Shown here one piece after another: positions 6,946-14,180 of a stretch of DNA of 29,085 nucleotides. Both the position numbers and the translations under genes were made by a program. Origin of the DNA: Chloroflexi bacterium UBA4736 (GTDB lineage: Bacteria; Chloroflexota; Dormibacteria; Dormibacterales; Dormibacteraceae); NCBI GenBank assembly GCA_002404015.1, contig DHIW01000069.1, positions 83,107-112,191 of the forward strand, in the 5' to 3' direction. Under the pieces are notes generated by a model that made no database searches, was not told where the DNA came from, and saw only the letters and a list, made by a program, of their open reading frames with translations. Positions within the stretch are counted from its first letter, which is position 1; the number at the start of each line of letters is the position of its first letter.

Positions 6946-7917
6946 TCAACCACGCTCGGCCACCACGATGGGGACGCGGAGCTCGGTGCTGACCTCGAGC
7001 CGGAAGACGTCCGGCCGCCCGTAGTGGCCGGCCACGTCCAGTGTGCGCCGAGAGGCCACGGCCACGGCCGGGTCGCAGTCGGCGTACAGGATCCCGTGCT
7101 CCTCGTGCAGCGGGCCGGCCACCACCTTGCCCTGGGGGCTGACGATCACCGAGTCGCCCGGGTTGAACCACTCGTCGAGGTCGGGAAAGAGGCGGTCGCG
7201 CTCCGGGAAGCCGGCCGGGATGTCGTGGCCGCGCATAGCGGTGCCGTTGCCCAGCACCCAGCAGCGTCCCTCCAGGGCGATGTGGCGCATCGTCGAGACC
7301 CAGCCGCTGCCGGCGTCCCAGGTGGGCGCCACGTAGATGTCGGGGCCCTGAGCGTACAGGGCGAAGCGGGCCAGCGGCATGTAGTTCTCCCAGCAGATCA
7401 GCGAACCGACCCGGCCGGCCGGTGTCTCGACCACCCGGAGCCCGGAGGCGTCGCCCATCCCCCAGACCATCCTCTCCGGGTTGGTAGGCATCAGCTTGCG
7501 GTGCCGGTTCAGGATCGCGCCGTCCGGGCCGACGACCACGACGGTGTTGTACATCGTGCCCCGGCTGAACTGGCCATCCCGCTCGTTGACGCCGATCACC
7601 ACGGTCGCCCGGTTGCGCTTGGCCGCCTCCTGGACCGGCGCCAGGTCGCCCGCGGCCAGGTCCACCGCGTTCTCCAGGAGAAGGGCGTGGATCTCACCGG
7701 TCAGCGCATAGTCGTCCCCCGGCCGCAGCCGCCACAACCACTCCGGGTAGCCCGGAACCCAGGTCTCGGGAAAGCTGACCAGCCGGGCTCCCTCGGTCGC
7801 CGCCTCGGCGATCAGCTCGCCGGCCCGCGCCAGGGTCTCGGCGCGGTTCAGGAGGACGGGGGGGTGCTGGACCACGGCAACGCGGTGCGAGGCGGCGCGG
7901 GCGGGCTTTTTCGGCAT
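6946..7917 (-). CDS. Nitrilase (aliphatic nitrilase/cyanide-hydratase branch)
   Basis: Nitrilases hydrolyse organic nitriles to carboxylic acid and ammonia with a Glu-Lys-Cys triad. All three are present: Glu51 in FPETWVPGYP, Lys141 in RHRKLMPT and Cys175 in ICWENYMP. The CWENYMPL sequence is typical of true nitrilases rather than of the amidase or carbamoylase branches of the superfamily. The 323-aa length is normal, and the protein should form the spiral oligomers known for the group. The start ATG at 7917 is 17 bp from the divergent nucleotidyltransferase remnant. It leads a run with a GNAT and a CDP-alcohol transferase gene. The natural substrate is not evident. Confidence 0.92.
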   Translation of the reverse strand: MPKKPARAASHRVAVVQHPPVLLNRAETLARAGELIAEAATEGARLVSFPETWVPGYPEWLWRLRPGDDYALTGEIHALLLENAVDLAAGDLAPVQEAAKRNRATVVIGVNERDGQFSRGTMYNTVVVVGPDGAILNRHRKLMPTNPERMVWGMGDASGLRVVETPAGRVGSLICWENYMPLARFALYAQGPDIYVAPTWDAGSGWVSTMRHIALEGRCWVLGNGTAMRGHDIPAGFPERDRLFPDLDEWFNPGDSVIVSPQGKVVAGPLHEEHGILYADCDPAVAVASRRTLDVAGHYGRPDVFRLEVSTELRVPIVVAERG

Positions 7918-7934
7918 GGAAGAATATTCCGCTC

Positions 7935-8159
7935 ATGACGCCGGACAGCAAGCGGCTGCTCTCGCTCGCCCGGCGCGGTGCGGCGGCCTACGAGGGTCAC
8001 CTGCGGCCCCGCCACCGCCCGATCGCGCTTGGGGGCTCAGTGGCCGAGGGCATCGCGGACGCTGATTCCGACGTGGACATGGGCGGCCTGGACAAGGCCC
8101 GGATGCCGGAGGTGGACACCTCGGTCGTCAGGCGGCGCCTCGATCAGAGCGACCTGTAG
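7935..8159 (+). pseudogene. Nucleotidyltransferase-fold remnant
   Basis: The 74-residue frame contains LGGSVAEGIADADSDVDMG, the GS-x10-D-x-D core of the polymerase-beta-like nucleotidyltransferase fold, after an N-terminal helix with basic residues. Complete proteins of this type usually continue for another 100-200 residues with a third carboxylate. Here the frame stops soon after the core, inside the 3' end of the convergent ABM gene. I read it as a truncated relic. A minimal nucleotidyltransferase antitoxin is the alternative, but those are usually nearer 100 aa and accompany a HEPN toxin, and none is present. Confidence 0.55.
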
Positions 8160-8431
8160 ACGAGCCGGTCGCGAGACTCCAGGATCGGGACCGCCTCGCC
8201 CAGCACCCACTTCTTGAAGTAGTCCGCCTCGCAGTGGGCCTCGAAGGCAGCCTCGTCGCGGTACTCCTCGAACAGGAAGAACCGCCGTGGGTCGTCGGTC
8301 GCGACATGGGCGTAGTAGTGGACGCAGCCAGGCTCCTGCCGGGTCAGCGGCACCATGGTGCGCAGGATCTCGGCCACCCGCTCCTCCTGGCCGGGCTTGG
8401 CACGCCACGTCACCGCGAGGACGTATCCCAT
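8144..8431 (-). CDS. Antibiotic biosynthesis monooxygenase (ABM) domain protein
   Basis: This 95-aa protein is a single ABM ferredoxin-like domain. It begins MGYVLAVTWRAKPGQEERV, has the central EPGCVHYYAH and DDPRRFFLFEEYRDEAAFEAH blocks of YgiN/LsrG-like quinol monooxygenases, and is the usual length. Members act as dimers on quinols, polyketides or autoinducer derivatives without a cofactor. The start ATG at 8431 lies close to the divergent exonuclease gene, and its 3' end overlaps the nucleotidyltransferase remnant by 16 bp. Substrate unknown. Confidence 0.85.
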   Translation of the reverse strand: MGYVLAVTWRAKPGQEERVAEILRTMVPLTRQEPGCVHYYAHVATDDPRRFFLFEEYRDEAAFEAHCEADYFKKWVLGEAVPILESRDRLVYRSL

Positions 8432-8448
8432 AACCTTTGCAGCCTCCC

Positions 8449-9327
8449 GTGTCTTGTGACTGGCTCTTCGTTGACGGCTCCAGCTTGATCTTCCGCGCCT
8501 TCTACGGCGTCAAGGGCGACATCCGCTCGCCGGACGGCCGGCGGGTCAACGCGGTGCGCGGCTTCCTGGACAATCTTGCCCGACTGATCACGGACAGACG
8601 GCCGAGCCGGCTGGCGGTCGCCAGCGACGAGGACTGGCGACCGGCCTGGCGCGTGGAGCTGATCCCGACCTACAAGTCGCACCGCACAGCGGAGCCGGTG
8701 CCGCGCGAGCTGGAGCCCCAGATGCCGGTGATCCACGACTTCCTGGACGCCATCGGCATCGACTTCGTGGGCTACCCCGACCACGAGGCCGAAGACGTGA
8801 TCGCCAGCTGGACGGCCCAGGTTACCGAGGGCACGGTCGAGATCGTGAGCGGCGACCGGGACCTCTTCGCGCTTGTCGAGGGCACGCGCATCAAGGTCCT
8901 ATACCCCGAGAAGGGCGGTCTGGCGGTGGTCGACGAGGCGGAGGTTGCCCGCCGTTACGGGATCCCGGGCGGGGCCTACGCCGACTTCGCGGTCCTGCGC
9001 GGCGACCCCTCGGACGGCCTGCCTGGCCTGAAGGGCGTCGGGCCGGGCTCGGCGGCCCAGATCGTCAACAAGCACGGCGGCGTGGAGGGCATGCTGCGCG
9101 ACGGCCGGGTGAGTGACGCCGACCGCGACTACCTGGAGCGGGCCCTGCGGGTGGTGCGCCCGGTCGAGGACATCCCGGTCCCTCTGCCTGAGGGCCGCCG
9201 CGATCGCTACCCGATGGAGCCTGAGCGGCTGGTCGAGCTGGCCGAGAAACACGGCCTGCAGAGCTCGTGCAACCGCTTGCTCAACGCCCTGGCCCTGCTC
9301 GGCGAGGTTTCCAAACCCAGCGGCTGA
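8449..9327 (+). CDS. Stand-alone 5'-3' exonuclease (PolI N-terminal domain / FEN family)
   Basis: The protein matches the 5' nuclease domain of DNA polymerase I without the polymerase part. Visible are FVDGSSLIFRAFYG at the N-terminus, the DHEAEDVIA carboxylate block, IVSGDRDLFALV, and RGDPSDGLPGLKGVGPGSA, which covers metal-binding Asp residues and the helix-hairpin-helix DNA-binding turn. About 292 aa is normal for single-domain actinobacterial-type exonucleases that process flaps and RNA primers. I prefer the GTG at 8449, which gives MSCDWLFVDG. A TTG at 8437 would add four residues and leave almost no space to the divergent ABM gene. No clear Shine-Dalgarno is seen. Confidence 0.92.
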   Translation: MSCDWLFVDGSSLIFRAFYGVKGDIRSPDGRRVNAVRGFLDNLARLITDRRPSRLAVASDEDWRPAWRVELIPTYKSHRTAEPVPRELEPQMPVIHDFLDAIGIDFVGYPDHEAEDVIASWTAQVTEGTVEIVSGDRDLFALVEGTRIKVLYPEKGGLAVVDEAEVARRYGIPGGAYADFAVLRGDPSDGLPGLKGVGPGSAAQIVNKHGGVEGMLRDGRVSDADRDYLERALRVVRPVEDIPVPLPEGRRDRYPMEPERLVELAEKHGLQSSCNRLLNALALLGEVSKPSG

Positions 9328-9336
9328 GCCGGCCTG

Positions 9337-9612
9337 CTAGAACTCCGGAACGCTGCTGGAGGGCGGGTCGCTGGCCGGGAAGCTCTGGTCGCTGGAGAGG
9401 TCCAGCAGCTCCTCCTGGTACAGGCGGCCGTCGTGCCGGTGGGGCCTGAGCTCGGCCTCGGTCAGGTAGAGGGCCAGGTCTCCGACCAGCCGGTCCTGGT
9501 CCGGATGCAGAAGGTGGAACTCGTGGAGGTGGTCCGCGACGTCGTTCAGGGTGACCCGCTCACGGCCGCGGACCGAGCGCAGCTCGAGGATCGCCTCTTC
9601 AGCCGGGTTCAT
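9337..9612 (-). CDS. Hypothetical protein with C-terminal SFPASDPPS motif
   Basis: The 91-aa acidic protein has a helical N-terminal two thirds (MNPAEEAILELRSVRG, then a HEFHLLHPDQDRLVGDLALYL segment) and a tail containing DQSFPASDPPSSS. The tail motif recurs at the end of many short uncharacterised bacterial proteins, so it is probably a genuine conserved element. It does not identify a function. There is no signal peptide or membrane span. The gene is convergent with the exonuclease gene (9-bp gap) and lies 38 bp downstream of the cupin gene on the same strand, so those two may share a transcript. Confidence 0.6.
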   Translation of the reverse strand: MNPAEEAILELRSVRGRERVTLNDVADHLHEFHLLHPDQDRLVGDLALYLTEAELRPHRHDGRLYQEELLDLSSDQSFPASDPPSSSVPEF

Positions 9613-9650
9613 AGCCCGAGACTACCGCCCCCGGCGGGGTGCCTGCAGCC

Positions 9651-10013
9651 TTACACCGTGGGCCGCCCGAGGCCTCCCTCGGCAACCGGCTCGGCCTCAT
9701 CCGGCCCTGGCCAGGGGGGCGACGTGTAGCAGAGGAAGCGCAGGTCCTGTCCCTGGGACGCCCGAAACTGAAAGGGGATGCCGGTGCGGATTACGAGCCG
9801 GCTGCCCGGCTTCAGCGCATCCGTCCGGCCGCCCTGCCAGACCTCGCCCTTTCCCTCCAGCACGAACCAGATCTCCTCCACGGTGCGGTGGCGGATGGGC
9901 CGCGAAACCTGGCCGGCCGCGAGCCGGATCTCCACCAGGCTGGCCCGGCTGGCGTCGCTGACGAGGCGGCGGACCTGGGAGCCGTCGGGCGCAGTCGCGT
10001 CCGGTTTGAGCAT
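9651..10013 (-). CDS. Cupin-domain protein
   Basis: The 120-aa protein has a single cupin barrel: EIRLAAGQVSRPIRHRTVEEIWFVLEGKGEVW is cupin motif 1 with His and Glu metal ligands, and LKPGSRLVIRTGIPFQFRA is motif 2, although the usual second-motif His is replaced in the IPFQF segment. The end is Pro/Gly-rich. Cupins of this size may be isomerases, dioxygenases or simply binding proteins. The start ATG at 10013 overlaps a plus-strand ATG at 10012 in a CATG palindrome, so it abuts the RraA-like gene with no room for a normal divergent promoter. The actual cupin start could therefore lie further in. Confidence 0.8.
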   Translation of the reverse strand: MLKPDATAPDGSQVRRLVSDASRASLVEIRLAAGQVSRPIRHRTVEEIWFVLEGKGEVWQGGRTDALKPGSRLVIRTGIPFQFRASQGQDLRFLCYTSPPWPGPDEAEPVAEGGLGRPTV

Positions 10014-10094
10014 GGCTCGTACGATTGTCGGGCAATCGAAGATCTCGCCTGGCTCACATCCGCTCTCGCCTCCGACGCCGCCGACGGGGAAGGC

Positions 10095-10574
10095 GTGCTG
10101 GAACCCTGGATCCGCCCGCTGCGGCCCGGGCTCCGGGTCGCCGGACTCGCCAGCACCGTCGAGCTGGCAGCGGACGACAACCTCTTCATGCGCCGTGCCA
10201 TCGAGGCCGGTCCCGGTCCCGGCCCACTGCTGGTGGTGGCCGGCGCCGAGCGATCGCGGGCGGCGGTGATGGGCGGCAATGTGGCCGCCGAGCTGGCGGC
10301 CCGCGGGTTCGGGGCGGTGATCGCGGACGGTCCGGTGCGCGATGCGGCGGAGATCCTGGAACTGGGCCTGCCGGTCTGGTCGCGGGGCACCACGCCGGTC
10401 CGCCCGGGCAAGCACGGCCCGGGCTCGCTCGGCCAGGCCGTCTTCTGCGCGGGGGTATTGGTCCGACCGGGCGATCTCGTCGCCGCGGATGACGACGGAA
10501 TCGTAGTCTGGCCCCGCGAACGCCTCCAGGAGCTGCTGGCGGCCGCTCGCAAACTCTCTTTAAGACAAGGCTAG
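10095..10574 (+). CDS. RraA-like / 4-hydroxy-4-methyl-2-oxoglutarate aldolase family protein
   Basis: Family features are clear: VAGLASTVELAADDN, GGNVAAELAARGFGAVIADG followed by PVRD (the substrate-binding Arg and metal-linked Asp), GLPVWSRGTTP, and VRPGDLVAADDDGIVVWPRE. Members are class II aldolases acting on HMG or oxaloacetate, or inhibitors of RNase E. GTG at 10095 is the first canonical start in frame and gives 159 aa. However, in-frame sequence from about 10035 still looks like the family's first helix (IEDLAWLTSALASDA) and has no ATG, GTG or TTG in front of it. Either a rare start codon is used or a one-base lesion separates it from the ATG at 10012. The last residues and the TAG stop are supplied by the first copy of the downstream tandem repeat. 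Confidence 0.75.
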   Translation: MLEPWIRPLRPGLRVAGLASTVELAADDNLFMRRAIEAGPGPGPLLVVAGAERSRAAVMGGNVAAELAARGFGAVIADGPVRDAAEILELGLPVWSRGTTPVRPGKHGPGSLGQAVFCAGVLVRPGDLVAADDDGIVVWPRERLQELLAAARKLSLRQG

Positions 10575-10957
10575 ATGGGTGTAAGGGCGGGCTCCGCCCG
10601 CCTGGTTGAGTCCGTCTTCCAGACGCCGACCGACATCGGTGAGAGAGGGGGGCCCGTGAGGGAAACACGCTTGTTTCCCCCACGCTCTCTTAAGACAAGG
10701 CTAATGGGGCTGCAAGGGCCGGCTCCGCCCGCCTGGTTGAGCCCGTCTTCCAGACGCCGACCGACATCTGGTGAGAGAAGGGGGCCCGTGGGGGAAACAC
10801 GCTTGTTTCCCCCGCGCTCTCTTGAGACAAGGCTAGATGGGGCTGTAAGGGCGGGCTCCGCCCGTCTGATTGAGTCCGTCTTCCAGACGCCGACCGACAT
10901 CTGGTGAGAGAAGGGGGCCCGTGGGGGAAACACGCTTGTTTCCCCCGCGCTCTCTTA
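10554..10957. repeat. Three tandem copies of a ~132-bp hairpin-rich repeat
   Basis: Units start at about 10554, 10685 and 10817 with CTCTCTT-A/G-AGACAAGGCTA, and a partial fourth start (CTCTCTTA) ends the array at 10957. Copies are nearly identical apart from a few substitutions and 1-bp indels. Each holds three inverted repeats: GGCGGGC/GCCCGCC with a TCC loop (perfect in copy 1), CCAGA/TCTGG (copies 2 and 3), and a strong GGGGAAAC/GTTTCCCC hairpin with an ACGCTT loop (copies 2 and 3; copy 1 has GTGAGGGAAAC). CTCTC at the unit start can also pair with the internal GAGAG. No spacers separate the copies, so it is not a CRISPR array. Short frames through it on both strands are artefacts of the periodicity. 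The first copy provides the RraA-like stop codon. Between the array and the next gene (10958-11114) I see only that gene's leader. Confidence 0.9.
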
Positions 10958-11114
10958 ACAGGCTTGCTTCTTACAGAACCGTAACGCCGTCCACGCTCAC
11001 CTCTGACATCCGGGCGAGAAGGTGGGTCGCACGATGTTGCTTACCTGGCTTCTCCTGCGCCGCCGGCCGCGGAGGCGCCGGGTCCGGAAATTGAACGTCT
11101 CGAGGTGAACTGAT

Positions 11115-11657
11115 TTGAAACTGCCAGATTGGAGGACATTCCCCCTTGCCGCGAAGGTGGCCGCCGCCTCGGCGGGCGCCCTGTTCGTGACCGGTGGCGT
11201 CGTGGTCATCACGGCCGGCGCGGCGGGTCTGCACCTGGGTTCCACCCAGGCCTCGGCTGCCCAGCCGACCACGGCCATCGCCAGCCCGGCGCCGGCGCCG
11301 CCGGCCGCCACCGCCCAGGCCGGCCAGAAGGCCGCCCGCCAGGCGCTGATGAACGCCGAGGCCCAGGTCCTTGGGCTGAAGCCGGCGCAGCTGGCGCTCG
11401 CCCTCCGGCAGGGGATGACCCTGCACCAGCTGGCCGATCAGAAGAGCCTCAGCGAGACGCAGTTCGCCAGCGCGCTGACTGGGCAGCTGAAGCCGCTTCT
11501 CGACCAGGCCGTGACTAGCCAACAGGTCACGTCCGGCCAGGAGCAGAAGCTCCTCAAGCAGCTGGCCAAGGGCGTTCCGAACTGGGACCACGCCGCCAAG
11601 CCCAAGGCCGGCCAGCCGGTCCCCACCCCCTCACCGGCCGCCGGCGCCACCCAGTAG
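11115..11657 (+). CDS. Exported or membrane-anchored helical protein
   Basis: The 180-aa product has a basic start (MKLPDWRTFPLAAK), one hydrophobic segment at about 14-37 (signal anchor or signal peptide), an Ala/Pro/Thr-rich spacer, and a helical domain (about 72-160) in which LGLKPAQLALALRQGMTLHQ is followed by a degenerate repeat-like helix pattern ending KQLAKGVPNW. The tail is Pro-rich. Similar helix-turn segments with an xxGxSLAxLA-like pattern occur in small secreted proteins of high-GC bacteria of unknown role. The TTG start is supported by GAGGTGA about 8 nt upstream. No enzymatic motif is visible; function unknown. Confidence 0.7.
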   Translation: MKLPDWRTFPLAAKVAAASAGALFVTGGVVVITAGAAGLHLGSTQASAAQPTTAIASPAPAPPAATAQAGQKAARQALMNAEAQVLGLKPAQLALALRQGMTLHQLADQKSLSETQFASALTGQLKPLLDQAVTSQQVTSGQEQKLLKQLAKGVPNWDHAAKPKAGQPVPTPSPAAGATQ

Positions 11658-11772
11658 GCCCGAACACCCTCTCTCCTCCGAGGGCGGGGCCCCAGCGCGG
11701 GGTCCCGCTCATCCCCGGCCCGCTGGCCGGATCGCCGTAACATCCGCCGTCCGGTCATCGTTCAAGCTCCAG

Positions 11773-12030
11773 ATGATCAGCCGGATGGACGTGATCTTCT
11801 CGGGGCTGGTGACGGCTTTCTTCGGCGCCCTCTTCCTCGCCCTGGCGTTCGAGACCTGGGCCCTGTATACCGGCAACCACCCGCTCACCTACTACATCCG
11901 GCCCGCCGTCCACACCTATCCGGGCTGGGCTTTTTTGATCGCGGTCGTGATCGGGCTCATGATCGGGCACTTCGCCTGGGGGCCGGCCCGGCTCATGAAC
12001 CTGTACAGGCGAGGCAGATCGGCCGGATGA
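11773..12030 (+). CDS. Two-TM small membrane protein, paralogue of the next gene
   Basis: The 85-aa product has two hydrophobic helices (about 7-30 and 50-68) separated by a loop reading TGNHPLTYYIRPAVHTYPGW. The second helix ends in IGLMIGHFAW, followed by a basic tail (RLMNLYRRGR). The loop and second helix correspond position by position with those of the following gene. The stop overlaps the next start in ATGA, so the two are translationally coupled. Short two-TM proteins with a PLTxxVR loop and GHxxW end occur in actinobacteria and some of their phages, but no function is known to me. An internal Met at residue 5 is a possible alternative start. Confidence 0.7.
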   Translation: MISRMDVIFSGLVTAFFGALFLALAFETWALYTGNHPLTYYIRPAVHTYPGWAFLIAVVIGLMIGHFAWGPARLMNLYRRGRSAG

Positions 12031-12233
12031 ACTTTCCGGCCCTGGTCTCCCTGCTGGCCACCGCCGTCGCCTTTGTGCTGTTCCTGCTGATGGTGCAGGA
12101 GACCCGGGCGGTGGCGGCGGGCTCGGATCCGCTCACCAACGACGTGCGGGCGGTTGGGCGCCGTTTCCCGCAGTTCTTGATCGCGGCCGCGGTCGTCCTC
12201 GGGATGGTTCTCGGCCACCTCCTCTGGCCTTAG
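12027..12233 (+). CDS. Two-TM small membrane protein, coupled paralogue
   Basis: The 68-aa product again has two membrane helices with a loop containing SDPLTNDVRAVGRRFPQF and a second helix ending GMVLGHLLWP. Compared with the previous protein, the shared pattern is DPLT/HPLT, an aromatic or small residue, (V/I)R, a Pro, and (V/I)xGxxxGHxxW. It lacks the basic C-terminal tail. The start overlaps the upstream stop by four bases. The pair may form a hetero-oligomer after tandem duplication; that is inference from arrangement and similarity only. Confidence 0.7.
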   Translation: MNFPALVSLLATAVAFVLFLLMVQETRAVAAGSDPLTNDVRAVGRRFPQFLIAAAVVLGMVLGHLLWP

Positions 12234-12272
12234 GCCGGGCTTGAGGACCCCCGACACCCTAGGCTGACTGGG

Positions 12273-13973
12273 ATGGGCGACCTCTCCGCCAGCCGGCTGG
12301 CCAACCTGTCGGTGCCCGCCATCGTGCAGGCCTTCGACGACCACCAGGCCGCCTTTGACGAGGTCGGCCGGCGGGCCAGGGGCCGGTTCGAGACACGGGA
12401 CTGGAAGGGCGCTGTGGCCGACGCCGCCGAGCGCCTCGACCTCTACGGGAACGTGCTGGACACGGTGGTGGCGGAGGTGCGGGACACCCTCTCCGACCGC
12501 GCGACCGACCGCGTCGTGTGGGCCGGCATGAAGGCGATCTACTCTGGCCAGATCGCCGGCCGCGACGACTGGGAGCTGGCCGAGACGTGGTTCAACTCAG
12601 TGACGCGCCGCATCTTCGCCACGCTGGGGGTGGACGGCAACATCGAGTTCGTTGACTCCGACTTCGAGGCTCCCCAGACCGAGACGCGCGCCCCTCTGTG
12701 CCGCAGCTATGAGGCTGCCGATGCGACCGGACTGATCGCGGCGATCCTGGGCGACTCCTGGTTCGGTGTCCCCTGGGAGGATGCGGGCCGCGACGCTCGC
12801 CTCGTGGCGGAGAGGGTCGCCGAGCCGGTGGACCGGGCCGAGATAGTGGCCGCGCCGTTCTTCCGGCGCAAGGGCGCCTACCTGGTCGGCCGCGTCTTCT
12901 GCGGCTCGCGGCCCATCCCGTTCGCCCTGGCGCTCCTCAACACCGCGCGCGGGATCGTGGTGGACGCGGTGCTGACCGACGAGGACGACATCAGCATCCT
13001 GTTCAGCTTCACGCGCTCCCACTTCCATGTGGACGTGGGCCCGGCCCACCGCCTCGTCCTCTACCTGAAGGAGCTGATGCCCAGGAAGCCGATCGCCGAG
13101 CTGTACATCGCGCTCGGCTACCACAAGCACGGCAAGACCGAGCTGTACCGCGACCTGCTCCGCCACCTCCGGGACTCGGAGCAGAGGTTCGAGCTGGCGC
13201 CCGGGATCCCGGGCATGGTGATGGTGGTCTTCACAATGACGGGCTACGACGTGGTGTTCAAGGTGATCAGGGACCGCTTCCCGGCGATCAAGCCGACCAC
13301 GCCGGCCGGGGTGCGCCAGAACTACCGCCTGGTCTTCCGCCACGACCGGGCGGGCCGCCTGGTCGAGGCCCAGGAGTTCGAGCACCTGAAGTTCGACGGC
13401 GCCCGTTTCCGGCCCGACGTCCTGGAGGAGTTCCGGCGCGACGCCGACCGCACGGTCGCGGTAGGCTCCGCCGAGGTCGTCGTCCACCACGCCTACGTCG
13501 AGCGCCGGGTGACCCCGCTCGACCTCTACCTGCGCGAGGCGCCCGCTGACGCCGCTCGAGCCGCGGTGGTCGATTTCGGGCAGGCGATCAAGGACCTGGC
13601 GGCCAACGGCATCTTTCCCGGCGAGCTGCTGCCCAAGAACTTCGGGGTCACGCGCCACGGCCGGGTCGTCTGCTACGACTACGACGAGCTCTCCCTGCTC
13701 ACCGACTTCTGCTTCCGGGCCCTGCCCGAGAACACCAGCGACGACGACGAGTACGGCGACGAGGCCTGGTTCGGGGTGGGGCCCAGAGACGTCTTCCCGG
13801 CCGAGTTCAAGCGCTTCCTGGGCCTGCCCCAGCCCCTCCGCGAGGTGCTGGACAAGGCGCACGGCGAGCTCTACGACGTCGGCTTCTGGCAGGAGATGCA
13901 GGAACGGGTGAAGAGCGGCGAGATCATCGACATCTTCCCGTACGACCCCGGTCGCCGTCTGCACGCGGCCTGA
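12273..13973 (+). CDS. aceK: Isocitrate dehydrogenase kinase/phosphatase
   Basis: AceK phosphorylates and dephosphorylates isocitrate dehydrogenase, diverting isocitrate to the glyoxylate bypass. The 566-aa length is close to the E. coli protein. Diagnostic segments are all present: the regulatory N-terminal half with FNSVTRRIFATLGVDGNIEF, the nucleotide loop APGIPGMVMVVFTM near 310-323 followed by the VFKVIRD lysine near 330, YVERRVTPLDLYL, and NGIFPGELLPKNFGVTRHGR leading to the catalytic DYDE at 469-472. No key residue seems lost. The gene is not next to aceA, aceB or icd as in enterobacteria. It lies downstream of the two-TM genes and 3 bp ahead of a small Cys protein gene. AceK is rare outside Proteobacteria, so horizontal acquisition is possible, although composition matches the neighbours. 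Confidence 0.95.
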   Translation: MGDLSASRLANLSVPAIVQAFDDHQAAFDEVGRRARGRFETRDWKGAVADAAERLDLYGNVLDTVVAEVRDTLSDRATDRVVWAGMKAIYSGQIAGRDDWELAETWFNSVTRRIFATLGVDGNIEFVDSDFEAPQTETRAPLCRSYEAADATGLIAAILGDSWFGVPWEDAGRDARLVAERVAEPVDRAEIVAAPFFRRKGAYLVGRVFCGSRPIPFALALLNTARGIVVDAVLTDEDDISILFSFTRSHFHVDVGPAHRLVLYLKELMPRKPIAELYIALGYHKHGKTELYRDLLRHLRDSEQRFELAPGIPGMVMVVFTMTGYDVVFKVIRDRFPAIKPTTPAGVRQNYRLVFRHDRAGRLVEAQEFEHLKFDGARFRPDVLEEFRRDADRTVAVGSAEVVVHHAYVERRVTPLDLYLREAPADAARAAVVDFGQAIKDLAANGIFPGELLPKNFGVTRHGRVVCYDYDELSLLTDFCFRALPENTSDDDEYGDEAWFGVGPRDVFPAEFKRFLGLPQPLREVLDKAHGELYDVGFWQEMQERVKSGEIIDIFPYDPGRRLHAA

Positions 13974-13976
13974 GCG

Positions 13977-14180
13977 ATGGCCGATCCCGGCCTCTGCGCA
14001 TCCTGTGTGAACTCGCGAGTCGTGCGCGGGGCCCAGTCGACCTTCTGGATGTGCGAGCTCTCGAAGAGCGATCCCGGCTTCCCGCGCTACCCCCGGCTGC
14101 CGGTGCTGGCCTGCACCGGCTACCAGCTCACTTCAGGCGAGGGTCGAGAGCGTCCCGAAGACCGTCCCCCAGGAGATTGA
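13977..14180 (+). CDS. Small Cys-containing protein coupled to aceK
   Basis: The 67-aa product has four cysteines in the pattern C-x2-C near the start (LCASCVNSRVV), one in FWMCELSKSD and one in LACTGY, with FPRYPRLPV between. That spacing suggests a small metal-binding (zinc-ribbon-like) fold or an Fe-S site. I have no functional family name for it. It starts 3 bp after the aceK stop and is likely translated from the same mRNA. Its last ~17 codons overlap the 3' end of the convergent permease gene and look less conserved. Whether it has anything to do with AceK is unknown. Confidence 0.65.
   Translation: MADPGLCASCVNSRVVRGAQSTFWMCELSKSDPGFPRYPRLPVLACTGYQLTSGEGRERPEDRPPGD

Noticed and set aside
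7935..8159. Minimal nucleotidyltransferase/HEPN toxin-antitoxin pair
   Set aside because: No HEPN gene is adjacent and the protein is too short; the neighbours are a nitrilase and an ABM protein.
10571..10933. Open frames on both strands through the tandem repeat
   Set aside because: Their internal repetition only reflects the 132-bp DNA period (a multiple of three); no start signals and no protein-like composition.
10554..10957. CRISPR array
   Set aside because: Units are 130-133 bp, directly abutting, with no unique spacers and no cas genes nearby.
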